Assembly (NCBI GenBank): GCA_030653365.1
Contig: JAURZL010000013.1
Location: forward strand, 186,001 to 250,000
Reading direction: 5' to 3'
Source of the DNA: Anaerolineaceae bacterium
GTDB taxonomy: Bacteria > Chloroflexota > Anaerolineae > Anaerolineales > Anaerolineaceae
DNA: 64,000 nucleotides
Under the pieces are notes generated by a model that was given only the letters and a program-made list of their open reading frames with translations, was not told the DNA's origin and searched no databases. The translations under genes and the position numbers were made by a program. This document shows positions 32,739 to 40,889 of this stretch, in pieces (positions within the stretch are counted from its first letter, which is position 1; the number at the start of each line of letters is the position of its first letter).

Positions 32739-33635
32739 ATGTCAAATTCAATAAAAAAATATGATGTTATCTATGCTGGAAACTACACAAAAGATACCAT
32801 TATCACTCCTGATGGAGTTCGTAAAGTAGACGGTGGTGGAATGAACTATGCCGCCAATGCAGGTGCTCAATTAGGAATTAGAGCAGCAGTTATTACTATG
32901 CTTGCCAAAGAAGATCAACATGTAGTTGATGCGATTCAAAGGTCTGGTATTGATTGTTATCCGATTTATTCACCAAATTCTACATTAATGACACTGGAAT
33001 ATAAAACAAATGACGTAGATAAACGCAATCTTTACGTAAAAAGCACAGCAGGTACCATCAATCCTGAATATTTGGATGGACTCCAGGCAAAAGCAATCGC
33101 TGTAAGTCCCAGTCTTCGTGGCGAGGTAGAACCAGAATTCTTTTCAACCTTACGCAACAAGTCGCAATCCATGTTGGCTGTAGATGTTCAGGGTTTTGTT
33201 CGGGTTTTACGTCATGAGACCTTAGTCTATGAACCGTGGCCAGAAATGCCAGATGTGCTCCGTAATCTCGATATTCTTAAATCTGATGCAGTAGAAGCAG
33301 AATTTCTCACCGGAGAGAAGAATATCGAAAAAGCTGCAGTAGTATTTGCCAGTTACGGAGTAAAGGAGATCGTGTTAACCCATTCTGAAGGTGTTCTCAT
33401 TTATGCTGATGGGCAACATCACCACTTTCAATTTCATACCAAATCGATGGAGGGAAGAAGCGGCCGTGGGGATACCTGTATGGGCTCATACGTAGCAAAA
33501 CGTCTCAGTCTGTCTCCAAGAGAAGCCGGTAAATGGGCTGCAGCTACTACTAGTCTGAAGCTTGAACGACATGGGGTTTTTAACCGACCTATCAGTGATG
33601 TTAAGAGATTTATTAAACAATATTATCCTGATTGA
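32739..33635 (+). CDS. PfkB/ribokinase-family carbohydrate kinase
   Basis: 298 aa from the ATG at 32739, chosen because AGGAAGGCGGAG lies just before it; the frame is open further upstream into the PiT gene. VDGGGMNYAANAGAQLG is the PfkB N-terminal substrate-binding signature, and GRSGRGDTCMGSYVAKRL the C-terminal ATP/anion-hole signature with the catalytic Asp. Rather short lid region. Phosphorylates a sugar or nucleoside. Follows the phosphate transporters and precedes an UlaG-like hydrolase in the same orientation. Confidence 0.9.
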   Translation: MSNSIKKYDVIYAGNYTKDTIITPDGVRKVDGGGMNYAANAGAQLGIRAAVITMLAKEDQHVVDAIQRSGIDCYPIYSPNSTLMTLEYKTNDVDKRNLYVKSTAGTINPEYLDGLQAKAIAVSPSLRGEVEPEFFSTLRNKSQSMLAVDVQGFVRVLRHETLVYEPWPEMPDVLRNLDILKSDAVEAEFLTGEKNIEKAAVVFASYGVKEIVLTHSEGVLIYADGQHHHFQFHTKSMEGRSGRGDTCMGSYVAKRLSLSPREAGKWAAATTSLKLERHGVFNRPISDVKRFIKQYYPD

Positions 33636-33650
33636 AGCAAGTTGATTTTT

Positions 33651-34481
33651 ATGATTGATTTGGCTTATCAACGCGATCGGGAGATCCAGGAGTATCCACA
33701 AAAATGGAAAAGGTTGATACAAGCGTGGTCTGATTGCCAGAATAACTGCTTGTGGTTAACGTATTCTGCAAATTATTTACTGCATTCTTCCGGTGTCAAA
33801 TGGGCAATTGATCCATATTCACTTTTTACACGTGTTGGGATAGGAGAACAACCTGATTTTGCCAACGACTTCAAACCTCTTCAACTCATTGTTTTAACCC
33901 ATGCCCATTCGGATCATCTTGATTTACATCTCATATCTTCCATAGCACATCTTCCCATTCGCTGGGTTATCCCGGAATTTATGGTTAACCGAATATTGGA
34001 AGTGGTAAACCTGGATATAAATAAAATTATCGTTCCAAAAATCGGAGAAGTTTTGGATTTTGGAAATCTTCAATTGACAGCTTTTGAGGGTTTACACATA
34101 CGCGGTGAGAATGGTGTACCAGCAATGGGTTACCTGGCAGAGTTTGATAATAAACGATGGCTATTTCCTGGAGATACACGCTCTTTTAATTTTGACCAAT
34201 TACCAGCATTTGGAAAGCTTAATGGGGTATTGGCTCATCTCTGGTTGGGGAAGGCTTCTGCTTTAGAGAATAGTCCCCCACTGCTAGATGAATTTTGTCA
34301 TTTCTTTAGCTGTTTTCACATGGAACAAATGATAATTACCCATTTACGTGAATTTGGCCGCCAACCAGAAGATATTTGGGATATGCATCATTATCAATTG
34401 ATGCGTTCCCATTTCTTGCAGGTTGCACCTAAGGTTAAGGTCAAAGCAGCAATGATAGGTGAGAGTATAGCATTATATTAA
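33651..34481 (+). CDS. Metallo-beta-lactamase-fold hydrolase (UlaG-like)
   Basis: 276 aa from ATG 33651 (a TTG three codons upstream is the alternative). Zinc motif THAHSDHLD at about residues 85-93, then FEGLHIRG and WLFPGDTRSF with the bridging Asp, and IITHLREFG for the last His. The fold is that of UlaG-type lactonases and related MBL hydrolases. Only 15 nt from the PfkB gene. A possible role is opening a sugar lactone or cyclic phosphate; not visible from sequence. Confidence 0.82.
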   Translation: MIDLAYQRDREIQEYPQKWKRLIQAWSDCQNNCLWLTYSANYLLHSSGVKWAIDPYSLFTRVGIGEQPDFANDFKPLQLIVLTHAHSDHLDLHLISSIAHLPIRWVIPEFMVNRILEVVNLDINKIIVPKIGEVLDFGNLQLTAFEGLHIRGENGVPAMGYLAEFDNKRWLFPGDTRSFNFDQLPAFGKLNGVLAHLWLGKASALENSPPLLDEFCHFFSCFHMEQMIITHLREFGRQPEDIWDMHHYQLMRSHFLQVAPKVKVKAAMIGESIALY

Positions 34482-34795
34482 TATATTGTATTGATCAAGT
34501 AGATCAATGATAGCCTTCGCTTTTTTTTACGACGAATCACGTTAGAAACAGTTATTTCTTTTTATTTGTTTCAATTCATCCAAAAATATATTAAGAAGAA
34601 ATTGGAATAATCGATAATATTTTGTCAGATCTGGTATGGAAATTATCAAGCATGAAACTTGACCGTTAAAAAAATATATTAAGAATTAGTTTTACGTTCC
34701 GTTTGGGATTCAGATATCCTTCAAAACAGAACTCATCTTGAAAAAACATCTTGAAAAATTTATGATCTGCGATAATACTAAAAAAGGAATAATCC
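34482..34795. other. 314-nt non-coding spacer before uxaC
   Basis: AT-rich. It holds the hairpin at 34490-34508 and a 16-bp direct repeat AAAAATATATTAAGAA at 34582-34597 and 34670-34685 (88 bp apart). No convincing ORF, tRNA or clear promoter seen. It marks the boundary between the phosphate cluster and the uxaC genes. Confidence 0.6.
34490..34508. terminator. Possible terminator after UlaG-like gene
   Basis: ATTGATC, 5-nt loop, GATCAAT, with a run of eight T beginning 12 nt after the stem (34521-34528). The gap before the T-run makes this a weak candidate. Confidence 0.35.
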
Positions 34796-36208
34796 ATGCA
34801 TACTGATCGCTTCTTTTCTCCAGAGCCAAATATTAGAAAATTTGCTCGGGAGCTTTATCAAGCTTCCAGAAAATTACCCATCATTTCTCCCCATGGACAT
34901 GTAGATCCTTCTCTATTCTCGGATCCTGCAGCTACGTTTGGAAATCCTGTTGATCTTTTTATCACTCCGGACCATTATGTCATCCGAACCCTTTACGCCA
35001 ATGGTATTTCTTTACAAGCCTTAGGTTTACCTTTATTTGAACACACTAATCCTATCGACCCTCGTCAGGTTTGGAAATTATTTGGCTCTAATTTTCATCT
35101 CTTTCGGGCGACCCCATCAGGGCTATGGCTGAGTACGTCACTCCATGATGTTTTTGGAATCCAACAAAAATTGAATGATGAAACAGCTGATTCCATCTAT
35201 GATGATCTCCAGGAAAAACTTAACTCACCAGAATTTACGCCAAGAGCCTTATTTAAAAAATTTAACATAGAATTATTAGCGACTACCGATTCAGGTGCTG
35301 ACCCTTTATTGCATCATCAAGCTATTCGTTCATCTGAATGGTCGGGAAACATTGTTCCTACATTTCGATTCGATTCACTTGTTCATCTTAATCATCCATC
35401 CTGGAGATCACAAATAGATGATTTAGCTATAGTATCAAAAATTGATATTATCAACTTTTCTAAATACCTTCAGGCTTTACAAACAAGAAGAGATTTTTTT
35501 CGTTCATTAGGGGCTACTGCCAGTGATTTTTCAGCATTATCTGCTTATGTAGAAGAATGTTCAACTAGTCAAGTTGATGAGATTTTTCAACGTGCACTGA
35601 AGAACCAGTGCACTCCACAAGATGCGGAGAGGTTTACCGCGCATATGCTTATGGAAATGGCGCGTATGAGTTCTGAAGATGGAATGGTTATGCAGTTCCA
35701 TGTGGGAATTTTCCGGAACCACAATCAACCTTTATATCAACAATTTGGACCAGATATTGGGGGAGATATTCCATTAGCGGTCGAATTTACACGTAATTTA
35801 AGACCTCTTCTGCAGAAGTTTGGAAACCATCTCAATTTTAAATTAATCCTTTTCACGTTAGATGAATCTACATACACACGTGAGTTGGCACCTCTGGCAG
35901 GTCATTATCCGGCTCTGAAATTAGGCCCTCCCTGGTGGTTCAATGACAGTCTCAATGGAATTACTCGTTATCTGGATCTGGTCATAGAAGGTGCAGGACT
36001 TTATAAAACTTCAGGCTTCAATGATGATACCCGTGGCTTCTGTTCCATTCCAGCCCGACATGATCTCTGGCGTAGACTTTCAGCAAATTGGATTGCAGGA
36101 TTGTTCTTCCGACATATAATTGATGAGAAAGACGCCCATCAAATGATGTATGATCTTTCTATTGGATTAACTCGTCGTGCTTATCACTTGGAAGACCAAG
36201 GAGGATAG
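34796..36208 (+). CDS. uxaC: Glucuronate (uronate) isomerase
   Basis: 470-aa amidohydrolase-superfamily enzyme converting D-glucuronate to D-fructuronate (or galacturonate to tagaturonate). N-terminal IISPHGHVDPSLFSD carries the HxH pair, followed by the family region FITPDHYVIRTLYANG. LLATTDSGADPLLHH, MQFHVGIFRNHN and SGFNDDTRGFCSIPARHDLWRR are typical of UxaC. AAAAAGGA precedes the ATG. The usual partners uxuA/uxuB are not in the window. The GH88-like protein of region 1 could also supply uronates, but no direct link is seen. Confidence 0.95.
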   Translation: MHTDRFFSPEPNIRKFARELYQASRKLPIISPHGHVDPSLFSDPAATFGNPVDLFITPDHYVIRTLYANGISLQALGLPLFEHTNPIDPRQVWKLFGSNFHLFRATPSGLWLSTSLHDVFGIQQKLNDETADSIYDDLQEKLNSPEFTPRALFKKFNIELLATTDSGADPLLHHQAIRSSEWSGNIVPTFRFDSLVHLNHPSWRSQIDDLAIVSKIDIINFSKYLQALQTRRDFFRSLGATASDFSALSAYVEECSTSQVDEIFQRALKNQCTPQDAERFTAHMLMEMARMSSEDGMVMQFHVGIFRNHNQPLYQQFGPDIGGDIPLAVEFTRNLRPLLQKFGNHLNFKLILFTLDESTYTRELAPLAGHYPALKLGPPWWFNDSLNGITRYLDLVIEGAGLYKTSGFNDDTRGFCSIPARHDLWRRLSANWIAGLFFRHIIDEKDAHQMMYDLSIGLTRRAYHLEDQGG

Positions 36209-36212
36209 ATCA

Positions 36213-36806
36213 TTGAACCTTCCTCAAAACAACTTTTACCTTAGCTTTGATGGTTCACCCAATCCTCCAGCAACCGATCGGCTTTTGAATGCATTGGCGA
36301 ATTATGGCATCATGGCAACTTTTTTTATGGAGGGGATTCGTTTGGAAAATGAACCTGATTGTGCTCGCAGGGTACAAGCAGCTGGTCATGATATTGGTAA
36401 TCATTCCTACAATCATCCTGAGTTCGACAAAATTTCAATCCAGGAAGCAATTATTGAAGTCGAACTCACGCAACAAATAATTTTTCGAGAGCTAGGTTTT
36501 TATCCTACACTCTTGCGTCCACCAGCGGGATTGCTCACACAAACTATCGAAGAAACCTTTTTATCAAAAGGTTTTGATATCGTTCTATGGAGTTACAGTG
36601 TTCGTGATTGGGAGGGGCCAGATGCAAAAGCAGTTACCCAACGAATTCTCTCTCAGGCTATCCCAGGAGCCATCATCGCTTTACATGATCGAACCGAATG
36701 GTTGATCGAAATCCTTGAAAATATCATTCCAGCGCTACGGTTAAAAGGATATCAATTTCGAAAAATTTCACAGATCGAAAAAAAAGGTGTTATTAAATTC
36801 GGATGA
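36213..36806 (+). CDS. Polysaccharide deacetylase-like protein (NodB fold)
   Basis: About 197 aa starting at TTG 36213, preceded by AAGGAGG at the end of uxaC; an ATG-type start at 36177 would overlap uxaC. NodB motifs: YLSFDGSPNPPATDRLLNAL (motif 1, second Asp of TFDD replaced by Gly), GHDIGNHSYNH (HxxxH), LLRPPAGL (motif 3), VLWSYSVRDWEG (motif 4) and IIALHDR (motif 5). No signal peptide, so cytoplasmic. Loss of one metal Asp may mean altered chemistry. Possibly amide or N-deacetylation in the uronate pathway. Confidence 0.8.
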   Translation: MNLPQNNFYLSFDGSPNPPATDRLLNALANYGIMATFFMEGIRLENEPDCARRVQAAGHDIGNHSYNHPEFDKISIQEAIIEVELTQQIIFRELGFYPTLLRPPAGLLTQTIEETFLSKGFDIVLWSYSVRDWEGPDAKAVTQRILSQAIPGAIIALHDRTEWLIEILENIIPALRLKGYQFRKISQIEKKGVIKFG

Positions 36807-36887
36807 CTCTGTAAAGTGAATAGTTAAGTGTCATTTTACTTAAAGGATTTGTTAATGAAAATAATTGACTTAGGAAATAGATTGTGC

Positions 36888-36918
36888 TTTAATGATTAAG
36901 TATTACTTAATCATTAAA
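36888..36918. promoter_or_regulatory. 14-bp perfect inverted repeat upstream of BMP operon
   Basis: TTTAATGATTAAGT, 3-nt loop, ACTTAATCATTAAA. A/T-rich stem about 80 nt after the deacetylase stop and about 100 nt before the predicted promoter of the next operon. Could terminate upstream transcription or be an operator. Confidence 0.5.
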
Positions 36919-36985
36919 CAAATTCTCCAGAACCATCAAATAAGGTCAAATTTTTTCAGAAATTATAACCAGAGCAGTAATTTAA

Positions 36986-37015
36986 TTGATTTTTCAACTC
37001 TGATGTTTTTATTAT
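36986..37015 (+). promoter_or_regulatory. Possible promoter of the BMP transporter operon
   Basis: TTGATT, 18-nt spacer, TATTAT in the 281-nt gap upstream of the ABC ATPase gene. Leader of about 65 nt. Confidence 0.4.
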
Positions 37016-37087
37016 AAATACCCAGTTAATTTTATTTACAATTTCCCTTCAATTCCAAATTTAAATTTTTAGTGGAGTAAAGTCATA

Positions 37088-38620
37088 ATGACAGATGGAT
37101 TCTATTTATCGTTTAGAAATATCCGAAAAACATTTCCAGGTGTTCTGGCACTTGATGACGTAAGTCTAGATATAAATAAAGGTCAGATCCATGCCTTGTT
37201 GGGTGAGAATGGGGCAGGAAAATCCACATTGATGAATATCCTATATGGTCTTTACCACCAGGATAGTGGTGAAATCTTTCTCTCAGGAGAAAAATACGAA
37301 CATAATACCCCTAAGAATGCGATCCGACATGGAATTGGAATGATTCATCAGCATTTTATGTTAATTCCAAATTTTACAGTTCTGGAAAATATTATTCTTG
37401 GTCAACCTTCTCCTAAACCACCCAGCCTGGAAAAAGAATATTTCCGAAACGAGATTCTTAATGTGGCTAACAAATTTGGTATCACTGTCAATCTGGACTT
37501 ATTGGTTGAAGAGATTAGTGTTGGGATGCAGCAAAAAATTGAAATTTTGAAGGCTTTATATAAAGGAGCCAAGCTTCTCATTCTGGATGAACCTACTTCC
37601 GTATTGACACCGCAGGAAAGCCAGGAATTGTTCACGATGCTCACTGATCTGAACGAAAAAGGAACGACGATTATCTTCATCTCCCATAAATTAAAAGAAG
37701 TTATGCAGATTAGTGATCGAATTTCTGTGTTAAGAGATGGCAAATTGATAGCGACTGTTAACAAAAACGAAACAACTCCTAATGAATTATCTCGTCTCAT
37801 GGTAGGAAGAGAAATTACCAGTCAGTACGTTAAATCGATTAAGATATCAGGCGATGACATCCTTGTTCTCGAGAACATTTCATTGGTTGATCACCATAAC
37901 CATCATCGTAATTTACTAAATCAGGTTTCATTCAAAGTCGGTCAGGGTGAAATTGTAGGCATTGCAGGTGTTGATGAGAATGGTCAAAAAGAGCTGGCAG
38001 AAATTATCAGTGGTTTGCGGAAACCTACATCTGGAAAAATCACTATGTTTGGAAAGGATGTCACCCATTGTACAACCCGGCAATTAATCGAACTAGGAAT
38101 GTCCTATATCCCAGCTGATCGAAGAAATCAGGGCCTGGTGATGGATTTTAAGGTTTCGGAAAACTCTATTCTGGAAACTCACTATCAAAAGCCGTTTACG
38201 AAAGGTTTCTCATTGCAGAAAAAAGTGATAGATCAATTTGCCAACGAATTAATACAGGAGTACGATGTACGTACTCCATCTATAAATGTACCTGTTAAAA
38301 ATTTATCTGGTGGTAATCAACAGAAAGTCATTATTGGTAGAGAGTTTATGAAAAAAACTCATTTTCTACTGGTAGTGCAACCCACCTGGGGGTTGGATGT
38401 GGGGGCGATTGAATATGTCCATCAAAAACTAATTGAAGCCAGAGAAAAAGGGGTCACAATTTTATTAATATCAACTGACCTGGAAGAAGTTCGAAAATTA
38501 TCAGATCGAATTCTGGTAATTTATGAAGGTGAAATTGTCGGTTATGCTGAATCTACGACTGATATCGAAGAAATAGGCCTGATGATGGCAGGTTCACATA
38601 AACAGAGTAAGAGCGTATAA
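37088..38620 (+). CDS. Nucleoside/BMP-type ABC transporter ATPase (double domain)
   Basis: 510 aa with two ATPase modules as in RbsA/YufO. Module 1: LLGENGAGKSTLMNIL (Walker A), EISVGMQQKIEILKAL (signature variant), LLILDEPTSVLTP (Walker B). Module 2: VAGVDENGQKEL (degenerate Walker A), NLSGGNQQKVIIGREF, VVQPTWGLDVGAIEYVH. The SVGMQQ signature and TSVLTP Walker B are typical for the BMP-family (guanosine/purine nucleoside) importers. Energises the two permeases at 39.8-41.8 kb. Confidence 0.95.
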   Translation: MTDGFYLSFRNIRKTFPGVLALDDVSLDINKGQIHALLGENGAGKSTLMNILYGLYHQDSGEIFLSGEKYEHNTPKNAIRHGIGMIHQHFMLIPNFTVLENIILGQPSPKPPSLEKEYFRNEILNVANKFGITVNLDLLVEEISVGMQQKIEILKALYKGAKLLILDEPTSVLTPQESQELFTMLTDLNEKGTTIIFISHKLKEVMQISDRISVLRDGKLIATVNKNETTPNELSRLMVGREITSQYVKSIKISGDDILVLENISLVDHHNHHRNLLNQVSFKVGQGEIVGIAGVDENGQKELAEIISGLRKPTSGKITMFGKDVTHCTTRQLIELGMSYIPADRRNQGLVMDFKVSENSILETHYQKPFTKGFSLQKKVIDQFANELIQEYDVRTPSINVPVKNLSGGNQQKVIIGREFMKKTHFLLVVQPTWGLDVGAIEYVHQKLIEAREKGVTILLISTDLEEVRKLSDRILVIYEGEIVGYAESTTDIEEIGLMMAGSHKQSKSV

Positions 38621-38628
38621 AAGGAGGT
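38621..38628 (+). promoter_or_regulatory. Start-less strong SD in leader of BMP lipoprotein gene
   Basis: AAGGAGGT directly after the TAA of the ATPase gene; no start codon at usable spacing. The BMP gene starts 77 nt further on with its own AGAGGAG. ACCCAAAAATTTTT lies at 38659-38672. Confidence 0.5.
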
Positions 38629-38705
38629 GTTTTCCATAAAAATAAAAGGCATTTTGTTACCCAAAAATTTTTATAAAAATTATCACCCAATTTAGAGGAG
38701 AAACC

Positions 38706-39713
38706 ATGAAGAAAATTAGTACTTTATTATTGTTGGCAATGCTAATTAGCATTCTTGTTGGATGTGCACCAGCAGTACAGGCACCGGAAGAAGCACCAGA
38801 GGAAACTGAAAAGCAATTACGAGTGGGGGTCGTCTTTTCAACGACTATTAAAGACGAAGGATACGCTCAGGCAGCGCATGGAGCGTTGATGGAGTTGAAA
38901 GATCAATATAACCTCGATGTAAGTTTCCAGGAAAGTGTCACCGATGCAGCAGTTAAGGATGTATTACGCAATTACGCATCTGAAGGATACGATCTGGTCA
39001 TCGCTCATCAGCTCTACTTTACAGACGCGGTCAACGAAGTTGCGGCTGAATTTCCAGATGTGACTTTTGCTGTATCCGGTGGATTTCGTGCTGACCATCC
39101 CAATGTGGTTGCAGTAGATGCTACCAACTGGGAAGCTACTTATCTGGCAGGTACTCTGGCTGGTCTAATGACCGAAACAAACCAGCTTGGAATTATCACA
39201 GTATCTGAATCGCCAATTGCTAAACGCATGGTCAATGCCTTTCGCGGTGCAGCAGAAGCTCAAAACCCGGATGTTCAGGTCAAACATGTTTTTACTGGCA
39301 GTTTTGACGACGTGGTTAAAGGCAAAGAAATGGCAACAGCTTTGATTAAAGATGGGGCAGATATTGTTTACACTAATTGTGGCGCTGGAAATATGGGTGC
39401 TATCGAAGCTGCTGCAGAAGGAGGCGTCTACGCCATCGGTTCTTCGGTTGATCTTTCCAGCAAGGCACCGGATACTGTTCTCACTAGTGCAGTTCTTTCG
39501 CCGGCTGAATACATCAAAATTATTATCAATGGTTATATCAATGGTGATCTGGAATGGGGTAAATATTATCCCATGGGTGTTGGTGAGGGGATTGAAGGTC
39601 TCGCCCCATACCATAACTTTGAAAATAAGATACCACAAGATGTAAAAGAAAAAGTTGAACAGGTCAAAAAAGACTTAGCAGATGGAAAGATACCGGTGCC
39701 ATCCGATCAATAA
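38706..39713 (+). CDS. BMP-family substrate-binding lipoprotein
   Basis: 335 aa. Signal MKKISTLLLLAMLIS with lipobox LVGC (Cys20), short Pro/Glu linker, then the BMP/PnrA-type domain: VGVVFSTTIKDEGYAQAAHGAL, YDLVIAHQLYF, VAVDATNWEATYLAGTLAG and ADIVYTNCGAGNMGAIEAA. In known cases BMP proteins bind purine nucleosides or related compounds. Here the downstream genes (Mch-like, SsnA-like amidohydrolase) suggest a cyclic nitrogen compound as ligand. Followed by a strong hairpin. Confidence 0.93.
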   Translation: MKKISTLLLLAMLISILVGCAPAVQAPEEAPEETEKQLRVGVVFSTTIKDEGYAQAAHGALMELKDQYNLDVSFQESVTDAAVKDVLRNYASEGYDLVIAHQLYFTDAVNEVAAEFPDVTFAVSGGFRADHPNVVAVDATNWEATYLAGTLAGLMTETNQLGIITVSESPIAKRMVNAFRGAAEAQNPDVQVKHVFTGSFDDVVKGKEMATALIKDGADIVYTNCGAGNMGAIEAAAEGGVYAIGSSVDLSSKAPDTVLTSAVLSPAEYIKIIINGYINGDLEWGKYYPMGVGEGIEGLAPYHNFENKIPQDVKEKVEQVKKDLADGKIPVPSDQ

Positions 39714-39723
39714 ACCTTTTAAA

Positions 39724-39765
39724 TTCTCCCTGGCAGCTTGTCTGCTGGGGAGAAAGTTTTATTTT
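39724..39765 (+). terminator. Attenuator-type hairpin after BMP gene
   Basis: TTCTCCC TGGCAG, loop CTTGT, CTGCTG GGGAGAA: a 13-bp stem (two G-T pairs) ending 39754, followed by AGTTTTATTTT. It lies between the binding-protein gene and the permease genes of the same operon, so it probably gives partial termination or 3' protection. Confidence 0.7.
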
Positions 39766-39776
39766 AGAAAGCAAAA

Positions 39777-40889
39777 ATGATGGGCGATAATATTATCATT
39801 GCAAAACCTTCAAAATCAACCAATGAGAAAGCGATTCAATTTGCTCGTAAAAACATGGGACTAATTTCTATCCTCATTTCTGTATTGGCAATTGTTTTAG
39901 CATTATTGGTTGGTGCCATACTTATTTCACTCGCTGGAGTCAACCCCTGGGAAGCTTATGCCTACCTTCTCAAAGGTTCATTTGGGAATCGCTACGGGTT
40001 TGGAGAAACACTCACTCGTTTTGTACCATTATTATTTGCAAGCCTGAGTTTTGCAGTAGCTCATAAATCAGGCTTTTTCAATGTGGGAGCAGAGGGTCAA
40101 ATCTATATTGGAGCAATTGGAGCATTGCTTGTTGCTGCTTTTGTCCAGGAACTTTCACCTATTTTACATATCTCCTTATCATTATTGGCAGGATTTATCT
40201 TTGGTGCAATATGGGCTGGAATTGCCGGAGTTTTAAAGATATTTCTTGGCTCTAATGAATTAATCAATACTATGATGCTTAATTATGTCGCCATTTTCCT
40301 GGTAGAATTTCTTATTCATGGCCCATTAAAAGACCCTGAATTGTTTATTTACCAATCATATCAAATTTTGCCATCTGCACGCTTACCGATCATACTATCA
40401 AAAACCCCCTTACACTTCGGTTTCATTATAGCGCTCGTTGTCACTGTTGCAGTTTTTTATTTAATGTACCGAACACCAATCGGATTTCAAATGCGGACAA
40501 TTGGATCCAATATCAGAGCAGCAACATACGCAGGAATTAATATTGTTGGTGTAACACTGGTGGCAATTATCACCACCGGTGGCTTGGCAGGGTTGGGTGG
40601 TGCAATTGAATTAATGGGTGCTCAATTTCGTGTGGTTGGAGGTTTTTCACCTGGATATGGCTATGATGGAATTGGTGTCGCAGTTATGGGAAGATATAAT
40701 CCAGTTGGAATAGTCCTGGCTACTTTTCTCTTTGCAATCATTCGTGTTGGAACTGGGGCAATGCAGCGTGGGGCTGGTGTTCCTTTTCCATTACTTTCTG
40801 TGATCCAGGGTCTGATCATTGTTTTCGTGATCGCCAGTGGTTACCTTACAAATAAATTATCGGAAACTGTTGTTGGAGGACGTGCATAA
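39777..40889 (+). CDS. BMP-type ABC transporter permease 1 (YufP/NupP-like)
   Basis: 370-aa membrane protein of the RbsC/BPD_transp_2 family, about ten hydrophobic segments. Features: FGNRYGFGETLTRFVPLLFASLS, SGFFNVGAEGQIYIGAIGA, LGSNELINTMMLNYVAIFLVE, and GYGYDGIGVAVMGRYNPVGI, all typical of the YufP branch. Stop codon overlaps the next start (TAATG). Two ATG codons in a row at the start. Confidence 0.94.
   Translation: MMGDNIIIAKPSKSTNEKAIQFARKNMGLISILISVLAIVLALLVGAILISLAGVNPWEAYAYLLKGSFGNRYGFGETLTRFVPLLFASLSFAVAHKSGFFNVGAEGQIYIGAIGALLVAAFVQELSPILHISLSLLAGFIFGAIWAGIAGVLKIFLGSNELINTMMLNYVAIFLVEFLIHGPLKDPELFIYQSYQILPSARLPIILSKTPLHFGFIIALVVTVAVFYLMYRTPIGFQMRTIGSNIRAATYAGINIVGVTLVAIITTGGLAGLGGAIELMGAQFRVVGGFSPGYGYDGIGVAVMGRYNPVGIVLATFLFAIIRVGTGAMQRGAGVPFPLLSVIQGLIIVFVIASGYLTNKLSETVVGGRA

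Noticed and set aside
34582..34685. 16-bp direct repeat AAAAATATATTAAGAA, two copies 88 bp apart
   Set aside because: AT-rich and only two copies; too likely by chance to call a binding site or mobile-element target duplication.
37402..37800. 132-aa minus-strand ORF in the BMP-type ATPase
   Set aside because: Antisense to conserved ATPase motifs.
39165..39638. 157-aa minus-strand ORF antisense to the BMP lipoprotein gene
   Set aside because: Shadow of a well-supported gene; composition not protein-like.
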